Shown here piece by piece: positions 18,831 through 27,175 of a DNA stretch of 64,000 nucleotides. The notes under the pieces were generated by a model. That model saw nothing but the letters and a program-made list of their open reading frames with translations. It was not told where the DNA came from and did not search any database. The DNA is from Neisseria polysaccharea ATCC 43768. Its GTDB lineage: Bacteria > Pseudomonadota > Gammaproteobacteria > Burkholderiales > Neisseriaceae. Position numbers and translations under genes: made by a program. The stretch is from NCBI GenBank assembly GCA_000176735.1, contig ADBE01000060.1, positions 1-64,000 on the forward strand. Reading direction: 5' to 3'. Every line of letters begins with the position of its first letter. Positions within the stretch are counted from its first letter, which is position 1.

Positions 18831-18871
18831 ATGCCGTCTGAAAACACGAACGTCAATTTTTCAGACGGCAT
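18831..18871. repeat. DUS inverted pair upstream of pntB
   Basis: ATGCCGTCTGAA (18831-18842) and TTCAGACGGCAT (18860-18871) form a hairpin between the MAPEG pseudogene and pntB. It may lower read-through from pntA into pntB. Confidence 0.7.
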
Positions 18872-18904
18872 TGAAAACAAATCATCGAAAATCGGAGAAT
18901 TTCT

Positions 18905-20290
18905 ATGTCTTCAGGACTCGTAACAGCGGCGTATATCGTTGCCGCAATTTTATTCATCTTCTCACTGGCGGGGCTGTCCAAACAGGAAACCGCCAAACAG
19001 GGCTGCTATTCCGGTATCGCCGGCATGGCGGTCGCCCTTTTTGTAACTGTTTTTTCCGACAATACCCACGGACTGGGCTGGATCATCATCGCCATGCTCA
19101 TCGGCGCGGCAATCGGCATCTACAAAGCCAAAAAAGTAGAAATGACCGAAATGCCCGAACTGATTGCGCTCTTGCACAGCTTCGTCGGCTTGGCGGCGGT
19201 TTTGGTCGGCTTCAACAGCTATATCGAGCCGGGCAACGTTTCACACGATATGCACACCATCCATCTGGTCGAAGTCTATTTGGGCATTTTCATCGGCGCG
19301 GTAACCTTTACCGGCTCGCTGGTCGCATTCGGCAAGCTCAACGGCAAAATCAGCAGCAGGCCACTGCAACTGCCCGCCAAACACAAGCTCAACGCACTGG
19401 CGCTCGCCGTATCGTTTGTGTTGCTGCTCGTATTTGTCGGCATTAACGGCAGCGGCTTCATCCTGCTGATTATGACTCTGATCGCCCTCGCATTCGGCTG
19501 GCACTTGGTTGCCTCCATCGGCGGCGCAGATATGCCCGTGGTTGTATCTATGCTCAACTCCTACTCCGGCTGGGCGGCCGCGGCGGCAGGCTTTATGCTC
19601 TCCAACGACCTGCTCATTGTTACTGGTGCGCTGGTCGGCTCAAGCGGCGCGATTCTGTCCTACATTATGTGCAAGGCCATGAACCGCTCGTTTGTCTCGG
19701 TAATTGCCGGCGGCTTCGGCAGCGACAGCAGCGCGGCATCTTCCGGCAGCCAAGAGATAGGGGAATACCGAGAAGTCAAAGCTGCCGATGTTGCCGAAAT
19801 GCTGAAAGGCGCAAACAGCGTCATTATCACCCCGGGCTACGGTATGGCAGTCGCACAGGCGCAATACCCCGTTGCCGAAATCACCGAGCTTTTACGTAAA
19901 AACGGCACCGAAGTACGCTTCGGCATCCACCCCGTCGCCGGCCGCCTGCCCGGTCATATGAACGTACTGCTTGCCGAAGCCAAAGTCCCCTACGACATCG
20001 TGTTGGAAATGGACGAAATCAACGACGACTTCCCCGAAACCGATGTGGTCTTGGTGATTGGTGCGAACGATACCGTCAATCCTGCCGCCCAAACCGACCC
20101 GAACAGCCCGATTGCGGGTATGCCCGTGTTGGAAGTGTGGAAGGCAAAAGAAGTCGTCGTCTTCAAACGCTCGATGAATACCGGCTACGCAGGTGTACAA
20201 AACCCACTGTTCTTCAACGAAAACAGCGTGATGTGTTTCGGAGATGCGAAGAAAACCGTGGATGACATTTTGTCCGAACTGAAAAAATAA
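18905..20290 (+). CDS. pntB: NAD(P) transhydrogenase subunit beta
   Basis: 461 residues. It is the partner of PntA: the N-terminal part has about nine transmembrane helices forming the proton channel, and the C-terminal part (from about residue 285) is the NADP(H)-binding domain III. The latter shows [54 protein letters not shown] and [17 protein letters not shown], all hallmark PntB segments. The ATG at 18905 is preceded by CGGAGAA. It ends before a DUS and a strong hairpin terminator. The order pntA-(small membrane gene)-pntB suggests one operon. Confidence 0.97.
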   Translation: MSSGLVTAAYIVAAILFIFSLAGLSKQETAKQGCYSGIAGMAVALFVTVFSDNTHGLGWIIIAMLIGAAIGIYKAKKVEMTEMPELIALLHSFVGLAAVLVGFNSYIEPGNVSHDMHTIHLVEVYLGIFIGAVTFTGSLVAFGKLNGKISSRPLQLPAKHKLNALALAVSFVLLLVFVGINGSGFILLIMTLIALAFGWHLVASIGGADMPVVVSMLNSYSGWAAAAAGFMLSNDLLIVTGALVGSSGAILSYIMCKAMNRSFVSVIAGGFGSDSSAASSGSQEIGEYREVKAADVAEMLKGANSVIITPGYGMAVAQAQYPVAEITELLRKNGTEVRFGIHPVAGRLPGHMNVLLAEAKVPYDIVLEMDEINDDFPETDVVLVIGANDTVNPAAQTDPNSPIAGMPVLEVWKAKEVVVFKRSMNTGYAGVQNPLFFNENSVMCFGDAKKTVDDILSELKK

Positions 20291-20303
20291 TCCGCATGGC
20301 GCA

Positions 20304-20315
20304 ATGCCGTCTGAA
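20304..20315 (+). repeat. DNA uptake sequence (12-mer)
   Basis: Perfect ATGCCGTCTGAA just after pntB, unpaired. Confidence 0.85.
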
Positions 20316-20327
20316 ACCCGATGTTTG

Positions 20328-20382
20328 AACTGCACCCTGCAAGTCGGACACTATTTCCGACTTGTAGGGTGCAGTTTTTTAT
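20328..20382 (+). terminator. Long hairpin terminator after pntB
   Basis: AACTGCACCCTGCAAGTCGGA (20328-20348) pairs with TCCGACTTGTAGGGTGCAGTT (20356-20376) with one mismatch, followed by TTTT. A stem of about 20 bp is long for a simple terminator. It lies just upstream of an IS remnant and may have come with it. Confidence 0.75.
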
Positions 20383-20483
20383 GGTAAACATTCAAACAAA
20401 TCCACATCCGCCGATGCTTTTTGACATTCGCCCACACTTTTTCAACAAGGTTGGGTGTGGAGGAAGCAGTACTTTTGCCGGAT

Positions 20484-20592
20484 GGGCGGCATTGCACGAA
20501 TATATCCGCTATGACAACCACAAGAGGAACAGCTTGAAATTGAAAGGGCTGATTCTGTCCCGGACAGGAAACAGCCCTTGAAAGCCGTTTGA
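20484..20592 (+). mobile_element. IS3-family transposase 3' remnant
   Basis: Frame starting near 20484 reads ALHEYIRYDNHKRNSLKLKGL, the C-terminal signature of IS3/IS150-group transposases (usual form EYIxYYNxKRIxxKLKGLSP). After one frame change the end reads LKAV-stop at 20581-20592, like the usual transposase end. The catalytic Tyr-Tyr is Tyr-Asp here and the upstream domain is absent. This is a dead 3' fragment. The rest of the 20291-20653 gap has no other recognisable gene. Confidence 0.6.
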
Positions 20593-20653
20593 TCGAACTG
20601 CTCAAAGTTTTTAGGTCAGTCCGATTCAGACGGCATTTTTTGCGCTGTGCCGT

Positions 20654-22450
20654 TTAACGCGCCAGCGGTTCGGTGCGTTTGATCAGCCACGCTTTTGCCG
20701 CGCCTTCGGTCAGCGGCTCGAGGCGGCGGCGGACTTCGGCGTGGTAGCGGTTGACCCAGTCGATTTCGCCGTCGGTCATGAGGGCGGTGTCCATCAGGCG
20801 GGTGTCGATGGGGCAGAGGGTCAGGGTTTCAAAACAGAGGAAGCTGCCGAACTCGGTTTCCTGCGGGTTGGCGACGGCTTGGTTGGCGGCGAGGTTTTCA
20901 ATGCGGATGCCCCATTTTCCCGGGCGGTAGAGTCCGGGTTCGATGGAGGTAACCATGCCTTTTTTCATCGCGGTTTCGGGCGTGGCGGGGGCGGCGAAGG
21001 CGATGCGCTGCGGGCCTTCGTGGACGTTGAGGAAATAGCCCACGCCGTGGCCGGTGCCGTGCCCGTAGTCGCATTGCGCCTGCCACAGGGGTTTGCGGCA
21101 AATCGCGTCTATCAGCGGTGAGGGGATGTTTTCGGGGAACACGGCTTCGGCAAGTGCGATATGGGCTTTGAGGACGAGCGTGTTGTCGCGTTTTTGTTCT
21201 GCTGTGGGCGTGCCGACGGGAACGACGCGGGTGATGTCGGTCGTGCCGCCTTTGTATTGCGCGCCGGAGTCGATGAGCAGCAGACCGTTGCCGCTGATGG
21301 TACTGTGGCTTTCGGGCGTTGCGCTGTAATGCGGCAGTGCGCCGTTGGCGTTGAAGCCCGCGATGGTGTCGAAACTCAATGACACAAAACCCGGGCGCGC
21401 GCTGCGGTGGCGGTAAAGCATGGTGTCCACGTCGATTTCGGTCGGGCTGCCACCGTTGTCGATGATGTCTTCAAACTCGGCGAAGAAACCGCACAACGCC
21501 GCGCCGTCGTGTTCCATCGCTTCGCGGATGCGGGCGATGTCGGCTTCGGATTTGCAGGATTTGAACAGCGTGGACGGGTTGATGCCTTCAATCAGGCGCA
21601 TGCTTTCGGGCAGGCGCACAAGCGTGCTGACGGCGGTTTTGTTCGGTTCGATAAGCAGCGCGCCGCCGATTTGCGCGAGTTTGTCGGCAACTTGGGCGTA
21701 AGGTTTGACCGTGATGCCGGCGGTTTGCAGTGCGGCGGCGGCTTCGGCGTTCAGACGGCATTGTTCGGTAAACAGGACGGCGTTGTCTTTGCCAATCAGC
21801 AGGAAGGACACGAAAACAGGGTTGAAAGGCACGTCGCTGCCGCGCAGGTTGGTCAGCCAAGCGATGTCGTCAAGCGAGGAAACCAAGTGGTAATCCGCGC
21901 CTTTTTCCGCCATCACGGCGCGCACGCGGGCGAGTTTTTCGGCGGCGGTTTCAGAAACATAGTCGGGGTCGTGGATGAACACGGTTTCGGCAGGAATGGC
22001 CGGGCGGCTTGTCCACACTTGGTCAAGCAGGCCGTCGGGGTGTTCGATGCGGATGTTTTTGGCGGTCAGGGATTGCGCCAAAGTGCGTTTGCCGGTGAGC
22101 GACACCATATCGGAAGGGATGCCGACGGCGGCGTTTTCGGGCAGGCTTGCCGCGAGCCATTCGTTGTACGGCGGCACTTGACCGCTTTTTTGCAGCTCGA
22201 TGCCGCTGCCGGAAAGCTGTTTGGCGGCTTGTTCCCAATAGCGGCTGTCCACCCATACGCCCGCTTCATCGGCGGTAACGACGAATGTGCCGACCGAGCC
22301 GGTAAAGCCCGACAATTCGCGCCGCGCCTGCCAATGCTCGGGCAGGTATTCGGACAGGTGGGGGTCGGCGGAAGGGATGACGAGTGCGTCCAAGCCTTGC
22401 GCCTTCATGGCTTCGCGCAATGCGGACAGGTAATTCGATACGGTATTCAT
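20654..22450 (-). CDS. Aminopeptidase P family protein (Xaa-Pro aminopeptidase, M24B)
   Basis: 598 residues, the long three-domain form resembling eukaryotic aminopeptidase P1 rather than the roughly 440-residue E. coli PepP. It removes N-terminal residues in front of proline, in the cytoplasm, using two metal ions. The two N-terminal creatinase-like domains start MNTVSNYLSALREAMKAQGL and VWTSRPAIP. The metal ligands of the pita-bread domain are visible: Asp394 (LIDSGAQY), Asp405 (GGTTDITR), the His in GHGTGHGVG (463-471), Glu504 (TSIEPGLY) and Glu518 (IRIENL). No signal peptide. It is convergent with pntB and divergent from the NRAMP-like gene. Confidence 0.93.
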   Translation of the reverse strand: MNTVSNYLSALREAMKAQGLDALVIPSADPHLSEYLPEHWQARRELSGFTGSVGTFVVTADEAGVWVDSRYWEQAAKQLSGSGIELQKSGQVPPYNEWLAASLPENAAVGIPSDMVSLTGKRTLAQSLTAKNIRIEHPDGLLDQVWTSRPAIPAETVFIHDPDYVSETAAEKLARVRAVMAEKGADYHLVSSLDDIAWLTNLRGSDVPFNPVFVSFLLIGKDNAVLFTEQCRLNAEAAAALQTAGITVKPYAQVADKLAQIGGALLIEPNKTAVSTLVRLPESMRLIEGINPSTLFKSCKSEADIARIREAMEHDGAALCGFFAEFEDIIDNGGSPTEIDVDTMLYRHRSARPGFVSLSFDTIAGFNANGALPHYSATPESHSTISGNGLLLIDSGAQYKGGTTDITRVVPVGTPTAEQKRDNTLVLKAHIALAEAVFPENIPSPLIDAICRKPLWQAQCDYGHGTGHGVGYFLNVHEGPQRIAFAAPATPETAMKKGMVTSIEPGLYRPGKWGIRIENLAANQAVANPQETEFGSFLCFETLTLCPIDTRLMDTALMTDGEIDWVNRYHAEVRRRLEPLTEGAAKAWLIKRTEPLAR

Positions 22451-22479
22451 GAACGGATTCTCCAGAGAAAGTGTAAGGT

Positions 22480-22491
22480 TTCAGACGGCAT
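22480..22491 (-). repeat. DNA uptake sequence (12-mer)
   Basis: TTCAGACGGCAT on the plus strand, unpaired, in the roughly 316-base gap between the divergent aminopeptidase P gene and the NRAMP-like gene. Apart from this DUS and the promoter at 22707, the AT-rich gap shows no convincing gene. Confidence 0.85.
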
Positions 22492-22706
22492 AGCGGCGTA
22501 CCGGCTGGGGAAACGTAACCATCTTATCAAATCGTTTGCCGACTGCAAAACGCGTTCAGGGGTTTGAAAGTATATTTTGTACGGTAAAAAGCGATGCAAG
22601 GCTATTTGTTGTAAACTTTCAGGCATAAAATGCCATATTGCATGTTTTTCTGAAAATAATTGGGAAAAATCAGGAATATTAGGGTGTAAAGTTTCAATAA
22701 GCCGGT

Positions 22707-22734
22707 TTGGCGTGTATTTAGATTACGTTAAAAT
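22707..22734 (+). promoter_or_regulatory. Putative sigma70 promoter of the NRAMP-like gene
   Basis: TTGGCG (22707-22712), a 16-base spacer and TAAAAT (22729-22734), about 33 bases before the ATG, in an AT-rich stretch. Confidence 0.45.
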
Positions 22735-22766
22735 ACGCATTTTTATATCAGCAATACGGAAAAATC

Positions 22767-24020
22767 ATGTCCGAACAACATATTTCGACTTGGAAAAGTA
22801 AAATCAATGCATTGGGGCCGGGTATTATGATGGCATCGGCGGCAGTCGGCGGTTCGCACCTGATTGCCTCCACACAGGCAGGTGCGCTTTACGGCTGGCA
22901 GCTCGCATTGATTATCGTCCTGACCAACCTCTTCAAATACCCGTTTTTCCGCTTCAGCGCGCATTACACGCTGGATACAGGTAAAAGCCTGATTGAAGGT
23001 TATGCGGAGAAAAGCCGCATCTACCTGTGGGTCTTTTTGATTTTGTGTATTGCTGCCGCGACGATTAACGCGGGTGCGGTTGCCATCGTAACCGCCGCCA
23101 TCGTTAAAATGGCGATTCCCTCGCTGACACTGGGTATCGGCGCAATCTCCGCGCTGATTATGGCTTCCTGCCTGATTATCCTGGTGAGCGGACGCTACAA
23201 GGCTTTGGACAATGTTTCCAAAATCATCATCGTCAGCCTGACGGTTGCCACGGTTGCCGCCGCCGGTATCGCCATGTCGCGCGGTATGCAGATGAAACCC
23301 GATTTTATCGAGCCGACACCGTGGACGCTTGCCGGTTTGGGCTTCCTGATCGCGCTGATGGGCTGGATGCCTGCGCCGATTGAAATTTCCGCCATCAATT
23401 CTTTGTGGGTTACGGAGAAACAGCGTCTCCAACCTTCCTCTTATCATGACGGGATTTTTGATTTCAACGTCGGTTACATCACCAGTGCCGTGCTTGCCGT
23501 CGTCTTCCTTGCCCTGGGTGCGTACGTGCAATACGGCAACGGTGAAGAAGTGCAGATGGCCGGCGGCAAATATATCGGACAACTGATCAATATGTATGCG
23601 GTAACCATCGGCGACTGGTCGCGTCCGCTGGTGGCGTTTATCGCTTTTGCCTGCATGTACGGTACGACGATTACCGTTGTTGACGGTTATGCACGCGCCA
23701 TTGCAGAACCTGTGCGCCTGCTGCGCGGCAGTGAGAAAACCGGCAACGCCGAACTCTTTGCCTGGAATATTTGGGTTGCAGGCAGCGGTTTGGCGGTGAT
23801 TTTCTGGTTCAACAGCGCGATGGCCGAGCTGCTCAAATTTGCCATGATTGCCGCCTTTGTGTCCGCTCCTGTGTTCGCATGGCTCAACTACCGCCTGGTC
23901 AAAGGAGACAAACGGCACAGGCTTACCGCAGGTATGAACGCCCTTGCCATTGTCGGCTTGCTCTACCTGACCGGATTTGCCGTTTTGTTCCTGTTGAACC
24001 TTAGCGGACTTTTGGCATAG
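22767..24020 (+). CDS. NRAMP-related membrane transporter with altered metal-site motifs
   Basis: 417 residues with about eleven membrane helices. The N-terminal helix (ALGPGIMMASAAVGGSHLIA) and the following TQAGALYGWQ match the NRAMP (divalent metal-proton symporter) pattern. But the metal-binding DPGN of helix 1 is VGGS here (about residues 27-30), and the MPH of helix 6 reads MPA in GWMPAPIEIS. Loss of both motifs means Mn/Fe transport cannot be assumed. Such divergent NRAMP-like proteins are usually annotated Nramp family in neisseriae; the substrate is unknown to me. It has its own promoter and a DUS-type terminator, so it is a single-gene unit. Confidence 0.75.
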   Translation: MSEQHISTWKSKINALGPGIMMASAAVGGSHLIASTQAGALYGWQLALIIVLTNLFKYPFFRFSAHYTLDTGKSLIEGYAEKSRIYLWVFLILCIAAATINAGAVAIVTAAIVKMAIPSLTLGIGAISALIMASCLIILVSGRYKALDNVSKIIIVSLTVATVAAAGIAMSRGMQMKPDFIEPTPWTLAGLGFLIALMGWMPAPIEISAINSLWVTEKQRLQPSSYHDGIFDFNVGYITSAVLAVVFLALGAYVQYGNGEEVQMAGGKYIGQLINMYAVTIGDWSRPLVAFIAFACMYGTTITVVDGYARAIAEPVRLLRGSEKTGNAELFAWNIWVAGSGLAVIFWFNSAMAELLKFAMIAAFVSAPVFAWLNYRLVKGDKRHRLTAGMNALAIVGLLYLTGFAVLFLLNLSGLLA

Positions 24021-24034
24021 GTTTCAAAATCTGA

Positions 24035-24063
24035 ATGCCGTCTGTAATATTTTCAGACGGCAT
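24035..24063 (+). terminator. DUS-pair terminator with one mismatch
   Basis: ATGCCGTCTGTA (24035-24046) with TTCAGACGGCAT (24052-24063). Confidence 0.65.
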
Positions 24064-24125
24064 TGCCCTTTCCTAGAAAAAACACCGACATCGCGTAAAA
24101 TATGCGCAAATTTTGTGATTCAATC

Positions 24126-24137
24126 AGGTCGTCTGAA
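24126..24137 (+). repeat. Variant DUS (AGGTCGTCTGAA)
   Basis: AG-mucDUS-type 12-mer just upstream of lysS, unpaired. Confidence 0.8.
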
Positions 24138-24173
24138 ACAGATTGCGCCTGATTTATTTTTCCGGAAAACACC

Positions 24174-25685
24174 ATGAGCGAACAAAACCATCCGCAAATC
24201 GAGCCGCAGTTGGACGAAAACCAAATCATCGCCCTGCGCCGCGAAAAACTGCACAACATCCGCCAACAGCGCAACGCCTACCCTAACGATTTCAAACGCG
24301 ACAGCTTTGCCGCCGACCTGCACACCCAATACGGTGAAATCGGCAAAGAAGAACTCGATCCGCAAGACATTCCCGTCAAAATTGCCGGCCGTATGATGCT
24401 CAAACGGCAAATGGGCAAGGCGAGCTTTGCCACTATTCAAGACGTGTCCGGTCAAATCCAGCTTTATCTGAACAACAAAGGCGTGAGCCAAGAAATTTTG
24501 GATGACTTCAACCATTGGGATTTGGGCGACATCGTCGGCGCGGAAGGCACTTTGTTCAAAACCAACCACGGCGAACTGACCGTGCGCGTGTCCGGCATCC
24601 GCCTGCTGTCCAAATCCCTGCGTCCGCTGCCCGACAAACACAAAGGCTTGAGCGATCAGGAAACCAAATACCGCCAACGTTACGTCGATTTGATTGCCAA
24701 CGAAGAATCGCGCAATACCTTCATCAAACGCAGCCAAATCATCCAATCCGTGCGTAATTTTATGGTGGGCGAGCATTATCTCGAAGTCGAAACCCCGATG
24801 ATGCACCCGATTCCGGGCGGCGCGACAGCAAAACCCTTCGTTACCCACCACAATGCCTTGGACATTCCGCTCTACCTGCGCATCGCCCCCGAGCTGTATC
24901 TGAAACGCTTGGTGGTCGGCGGTTTGGAACGCGTGTTTGAAATCAACCGCAGCTTCCGTAACGAGGGCATGTCCGTGCGCCACAACCCCGAATTTACGAT
25001 GATTGAATTTTACGAAGCCTTCTCCGACTACGAACGTATGATGCAGATGGCGGAAGACATCATCCGCAACGCATCGCGCACGGTAAACGGCACGGCGAAC
25101 ATCACTTACAACGGCAAAGAAGTCGATTTGGAAAGCCCGTTCGAGCGTCTGACCATTCTCGAAGCCATCAAAAAATACAATCCGCACTACACCGACGAGC
25201 AGTTGAACGATGCGGAATGGCTGAAAAAAGAAATCGTCAAACACGGCGAAAGCCTGCCGCCGTCCCCGGGCATCGGCAGCCTGCAACTCGCCCTGTTTGA
25301 AGGTTGCGCCGAGGGCAAGCTGTGGAACCCGACCTTCATCGTCGATTATCCGGTCGAAGTTTCCCCGTTGGCACGCGCTTCGGATACGAAACAAGGTTTG
25401 ACCGAGCGGTTCGAATTGTTCGTTGTCGGCCGCGAGCTAGCAAACGGCTATTCCGAGTTGAACGACCCCGAAGACCAAGCCGAACGCTTCAAGACGCAAG
25501 TGGCACAAAAAGACGCCGGCGACGACGAAGCCATGCATTACGATGCCGACTACATCCGCGCCATGGAATTCGGCCTGCCACCGACAGGCGGCTGCGGCAT
25601 CGGTATCGACCGTTTGGTAATGCTGCTGACCGATTCGCAAACCATCCGCGACGTGATTCTGTTTCCGCAGATGCGTCCCGAATAA
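24174..25685 (+). CDS. lysS: Lysyl-tRNA synthetase (class II)
   Basis: 503 residues, the standard class II LysRS length. It charges tRNA-Lys in the cytoplasm. The N-terminal OB-fold anticodon-binding domain spans about residues 60-160 ([20 protein letters not shown]). Class II motif 1 includes [18 protein letters not shown], motif 2 [20 protein letters not shown], and motif 3 [20 protein letters not shown] at the end. ATG at 24174 gives the expected N-terminus. It is flanked by DUS-pair hairpins, so it is probably monocistronic. Confidence 0.98.
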   Translation: MSEQNHPQIEPQLDENQIIALRREKLHNIRQQRNAYPNDFKRDSFAADLHTQYGEIGKEELDPQDIPVKIAGRMMLKRQMGKASFATIQDVSGQIQLYLNNKGVSQEILDDFNHWDLGDIVGAEGTLFKTNHGELTVRVSGIRLLSKSLRPLPDKHKGLSDQETKYRQRYVDLIANEESRNTFIKRSQIIQSVRNFMVGEHYLEVETPMMHPIPGGATAKPFVTHHNALDIPLYLRIAPELYLKRLVVGGLERVFEINRSFRNEGMSVRHNPEFTMIEFYEAFSDYERMMQMAEDIIRNASRTVNGTANITYNGKEVDLESPFERLTILEAIKKYNPHYTDEQLNDAEWLKKEIVKHGESLPPSPGIGSLQLALFEGCAEGKLWNPTFIVDYPVEVSPLARASDTKQGLTERFELFVVGRELANGYSELNDPEDQAERFKTQVAQKDAGDDEAMHYDADYIRAMEFGLPPTGGCGIGIDRLVMLLTDSQTIRDVILFPQMRPE

Positions 25686-25708
25686 TCATCAAAACAGTTG
25701 AAATGGCA

Positions 25709-25742
25709 ATGCCGTCTGAACCCGTTTGGATTCAGACGGCAT
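25709..25742. terminator. DUS inverted-pair bidirectional terminator
   Basis: ATGCCGTCTGAA (25709-25720) and TTCAGACGGCAT (25731-25742) lie between convergent lysS and the FAD oxidoreductase gene. Confidence 0.75.
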
Positions 25743-25757
25743 TTTGTATGGCAGGAT

Positions 25758-26996
25758 TTATTCGCTTTCCAACTGACCGACCCATTCGGACAAGGCAGTC
25801 AGGCGTTGTTCGGATTTCGCCACGAACGGGTTTTCGGTATCCCACGCGTAGCCTGCCAAAATCGAAGAAAGCATACGGCTGATTTCCGGGCTGCGGTCGG
25901 GCGCGTACACGACGTTTTGGAAGCGGAAATCATACCAGCCGTCCACATAGGTGCGGAACGCGTCCACGCCGATCATCAAGGGTTCGGCAAATTCGGTTTG
26001 CCAATCGGCGGCTTCGCCTTTGAGTTGTTTTGCCAGCAGATCGGCGGCAAGTTTGGCGGAGTGCAGCGCGATGGTTACGCCCGACGAGAACACGGGATCG
26101 AGGAACTCGGCGGCATTGCCCAACAGCGCGAAATGCCTGCCGTGCAGCGATTTGACGTTGGCGGAATAGCCTTGGATGGAGCGGAACGGAAAATCGTTTT
26201 CCCAAACGGCTTTATCCAGAATTTCGTTCAGCATCGGGCATTCGTAAACAAATTTTTTCAACACCGTTTCCGATTCGCCGACAAGTTTGTCGGGCGTGCC
26301 GACCATGCCGATGGAACAGCGGTTGTCGCCGAAGGGAATCAGCCAAATCCACACGTCGCGGTGTTGTGGATGGGTGGTAATCAGGATTTTGTTGCGGTCG
26401 AATTTCGGGTTGGTGATGTTGTCGTCGATGTGCGTGAAATGCGCTTGGCGCGGCGGCAGGTGCGAGGGCGTTTCCAAATCCAGCAGGCGCGGCAGCACGC
26501 GTCCGTAACCGCTTGCGTCCAAGACGAATTTCGCGGTCAGTTCATAGCTCTTGCCGGTGTCGGTTTCGATGTTCAAGCGGGCAAAATCGCCGCTGTTGTC
26601 GAACGCGGTTACGCCGTGCCCGAAACGTACTTCAACGCCTTGTTTGGCGGCTTCGCCAATCAGGATTTTATCGAACACGGCGCGGCGCACTTGATAAGTC
26701 GTGCCGGGGCCGTCTGAAAATTTATCGGTAAAATCAAATTCGGTATAACGGCTGCCCCACGAAAACGCCGCGCCGTTTTTCAACTGAAAGCCGGGCTCGG
26801 CGCGCACGGCATCGGTAAATCCGGCTTCTTCCAGCATTTCCATACAGTGCGGCAGCAGGCTTTCGCCGATGACGAAGCGCGGAAAGTGCTGTTTTTCCAA
26901 CACGCAGACTTGATAACCTTTTTTGCGGAGCAGGGCGGATGCGACCGAGCCTGCCGGACCTGCGCCGATTACGGCGACATCGAATTGGGTGGACAT
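25758..26996 (-). CDS. FAD-dependent oxidoreductase (halogenase/geranylgeranyl reductase-like family)
   Basis: 412 residues from the ATG at 26996, chosen because AGGA lies a few bases upstream and the protein then starts with the FAD-binding strand. The GxGxxG loop is at residues 11-16 (VIGAGPAGS). The segment PRFVIGESLLPHCMEMLEEAG is typical of the flavin-dependent tryptophan halogenase and geranylgeranyl-reductase superfamily. The second FAD motif appears as LLGNAAEFLDPVFSSGVTIA. Substrate is unknown; there is no neighbouring biosynthetic cluster to suggest one. The tryptophan-halogenase lysine motif and WxWxIP motif were not clearly found (a WIWLIPFGD segment is present), so halogenation should not be assumed. 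Confidence 0.8.
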   Translation of the reverse strand: MSTQFDVAVIGAGPAGSVASALLRKKGYQVCVLEKQHFPRFVIGESLLPHCMEMLEEAGFTDAVRAEPGFQLKNGAAFSWGSRYTEFDFTDKFSDGPGTTYQVRRAVFDKILIGEAAKQGVEVRFGHGVTAFDNSGDFARLNIETDTGKSYELTAKFVLDASGYGRVLPRLLDLETPSHLPPRQAHFTHIDDNITNPKFDRNKILITTHPQHRDVWIWLIPFGDNRCSIGMVGTPDKLVGESETVLKKFVYECPMLNEILDKAVWENDFPFRSIQGYSANVKSLHGRHFALLGNAAEFLDPVFSSGVTIALHSAKLAADLLAKQLKGEAADWQTEFAEPLMIGVDAFRTYVDGWYDFRFQNVVYAPDRSPEISRMLSSILAGYAWDTENPFVAKSEQRLTALSEWVGQLESE

Positions 26997-27050
26997 TGGG
27001 AAATCCTGATGGTTTGAGTGGAAAAGGAAATGATATTGTACAGGCAGCAA

Positions 27051-27062
27051 ATGCCGTCTGAA
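27051..27062 (+). repeat. DNA uptake sequence (12-mer)
   Basis: Perfect ATGCCGTCTGAA upstream of the FAD oxidoreductase gene. Confidence 0.85.
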
Positions 27063-27128
27063 ACTGTTTGCGGAAGAAATTTATCCGGTATGGGCGGTTG
27101 CGCCCAATGCGTCAGTCCGGTTTGAAAA

Positions 27129-27162
27129 ATGCCGTCTGAAACGGGAAATGTTCAGACGGCAT
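27129..27162. terminator. DUS inverted-pair terminator after the helicase gene
   Basis: ATGCCGTCTGAA (27129-27140) and TTCAGACGGCAT (27151-27162), directly past the stop of the minus-strand helicase gene. Confidence 0.75.
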
Positions 27163-27175
27163 TTGATTTTCAGGG

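Noticed and set aside
20321-20581. 86-codon frame across the pntB terminator
   Set aside because: Its first part is the terminator hairpin; only the IS3 transposase remnant in its second half is meaningful, annotated as such.
21407-22567. 386-codon open frame antisense to aminopeptidase P
   Set aside because: Shadow frame, and it runs through a DUS and past the pepP-like start with no ribosome site.
22577-22801. 74-codon frame upstream of the NRAMP-like gene
   Set aside because: Overlaps the promoter and start of that gene, lacks a ribosome site, low-quality composition.
24120-25394. 424-codon open frame antisense to lysS
   Set aside because: Shadow frame; Phe/Gly/Val-rich text typical of antisense neisserial coding DNA, no motif.
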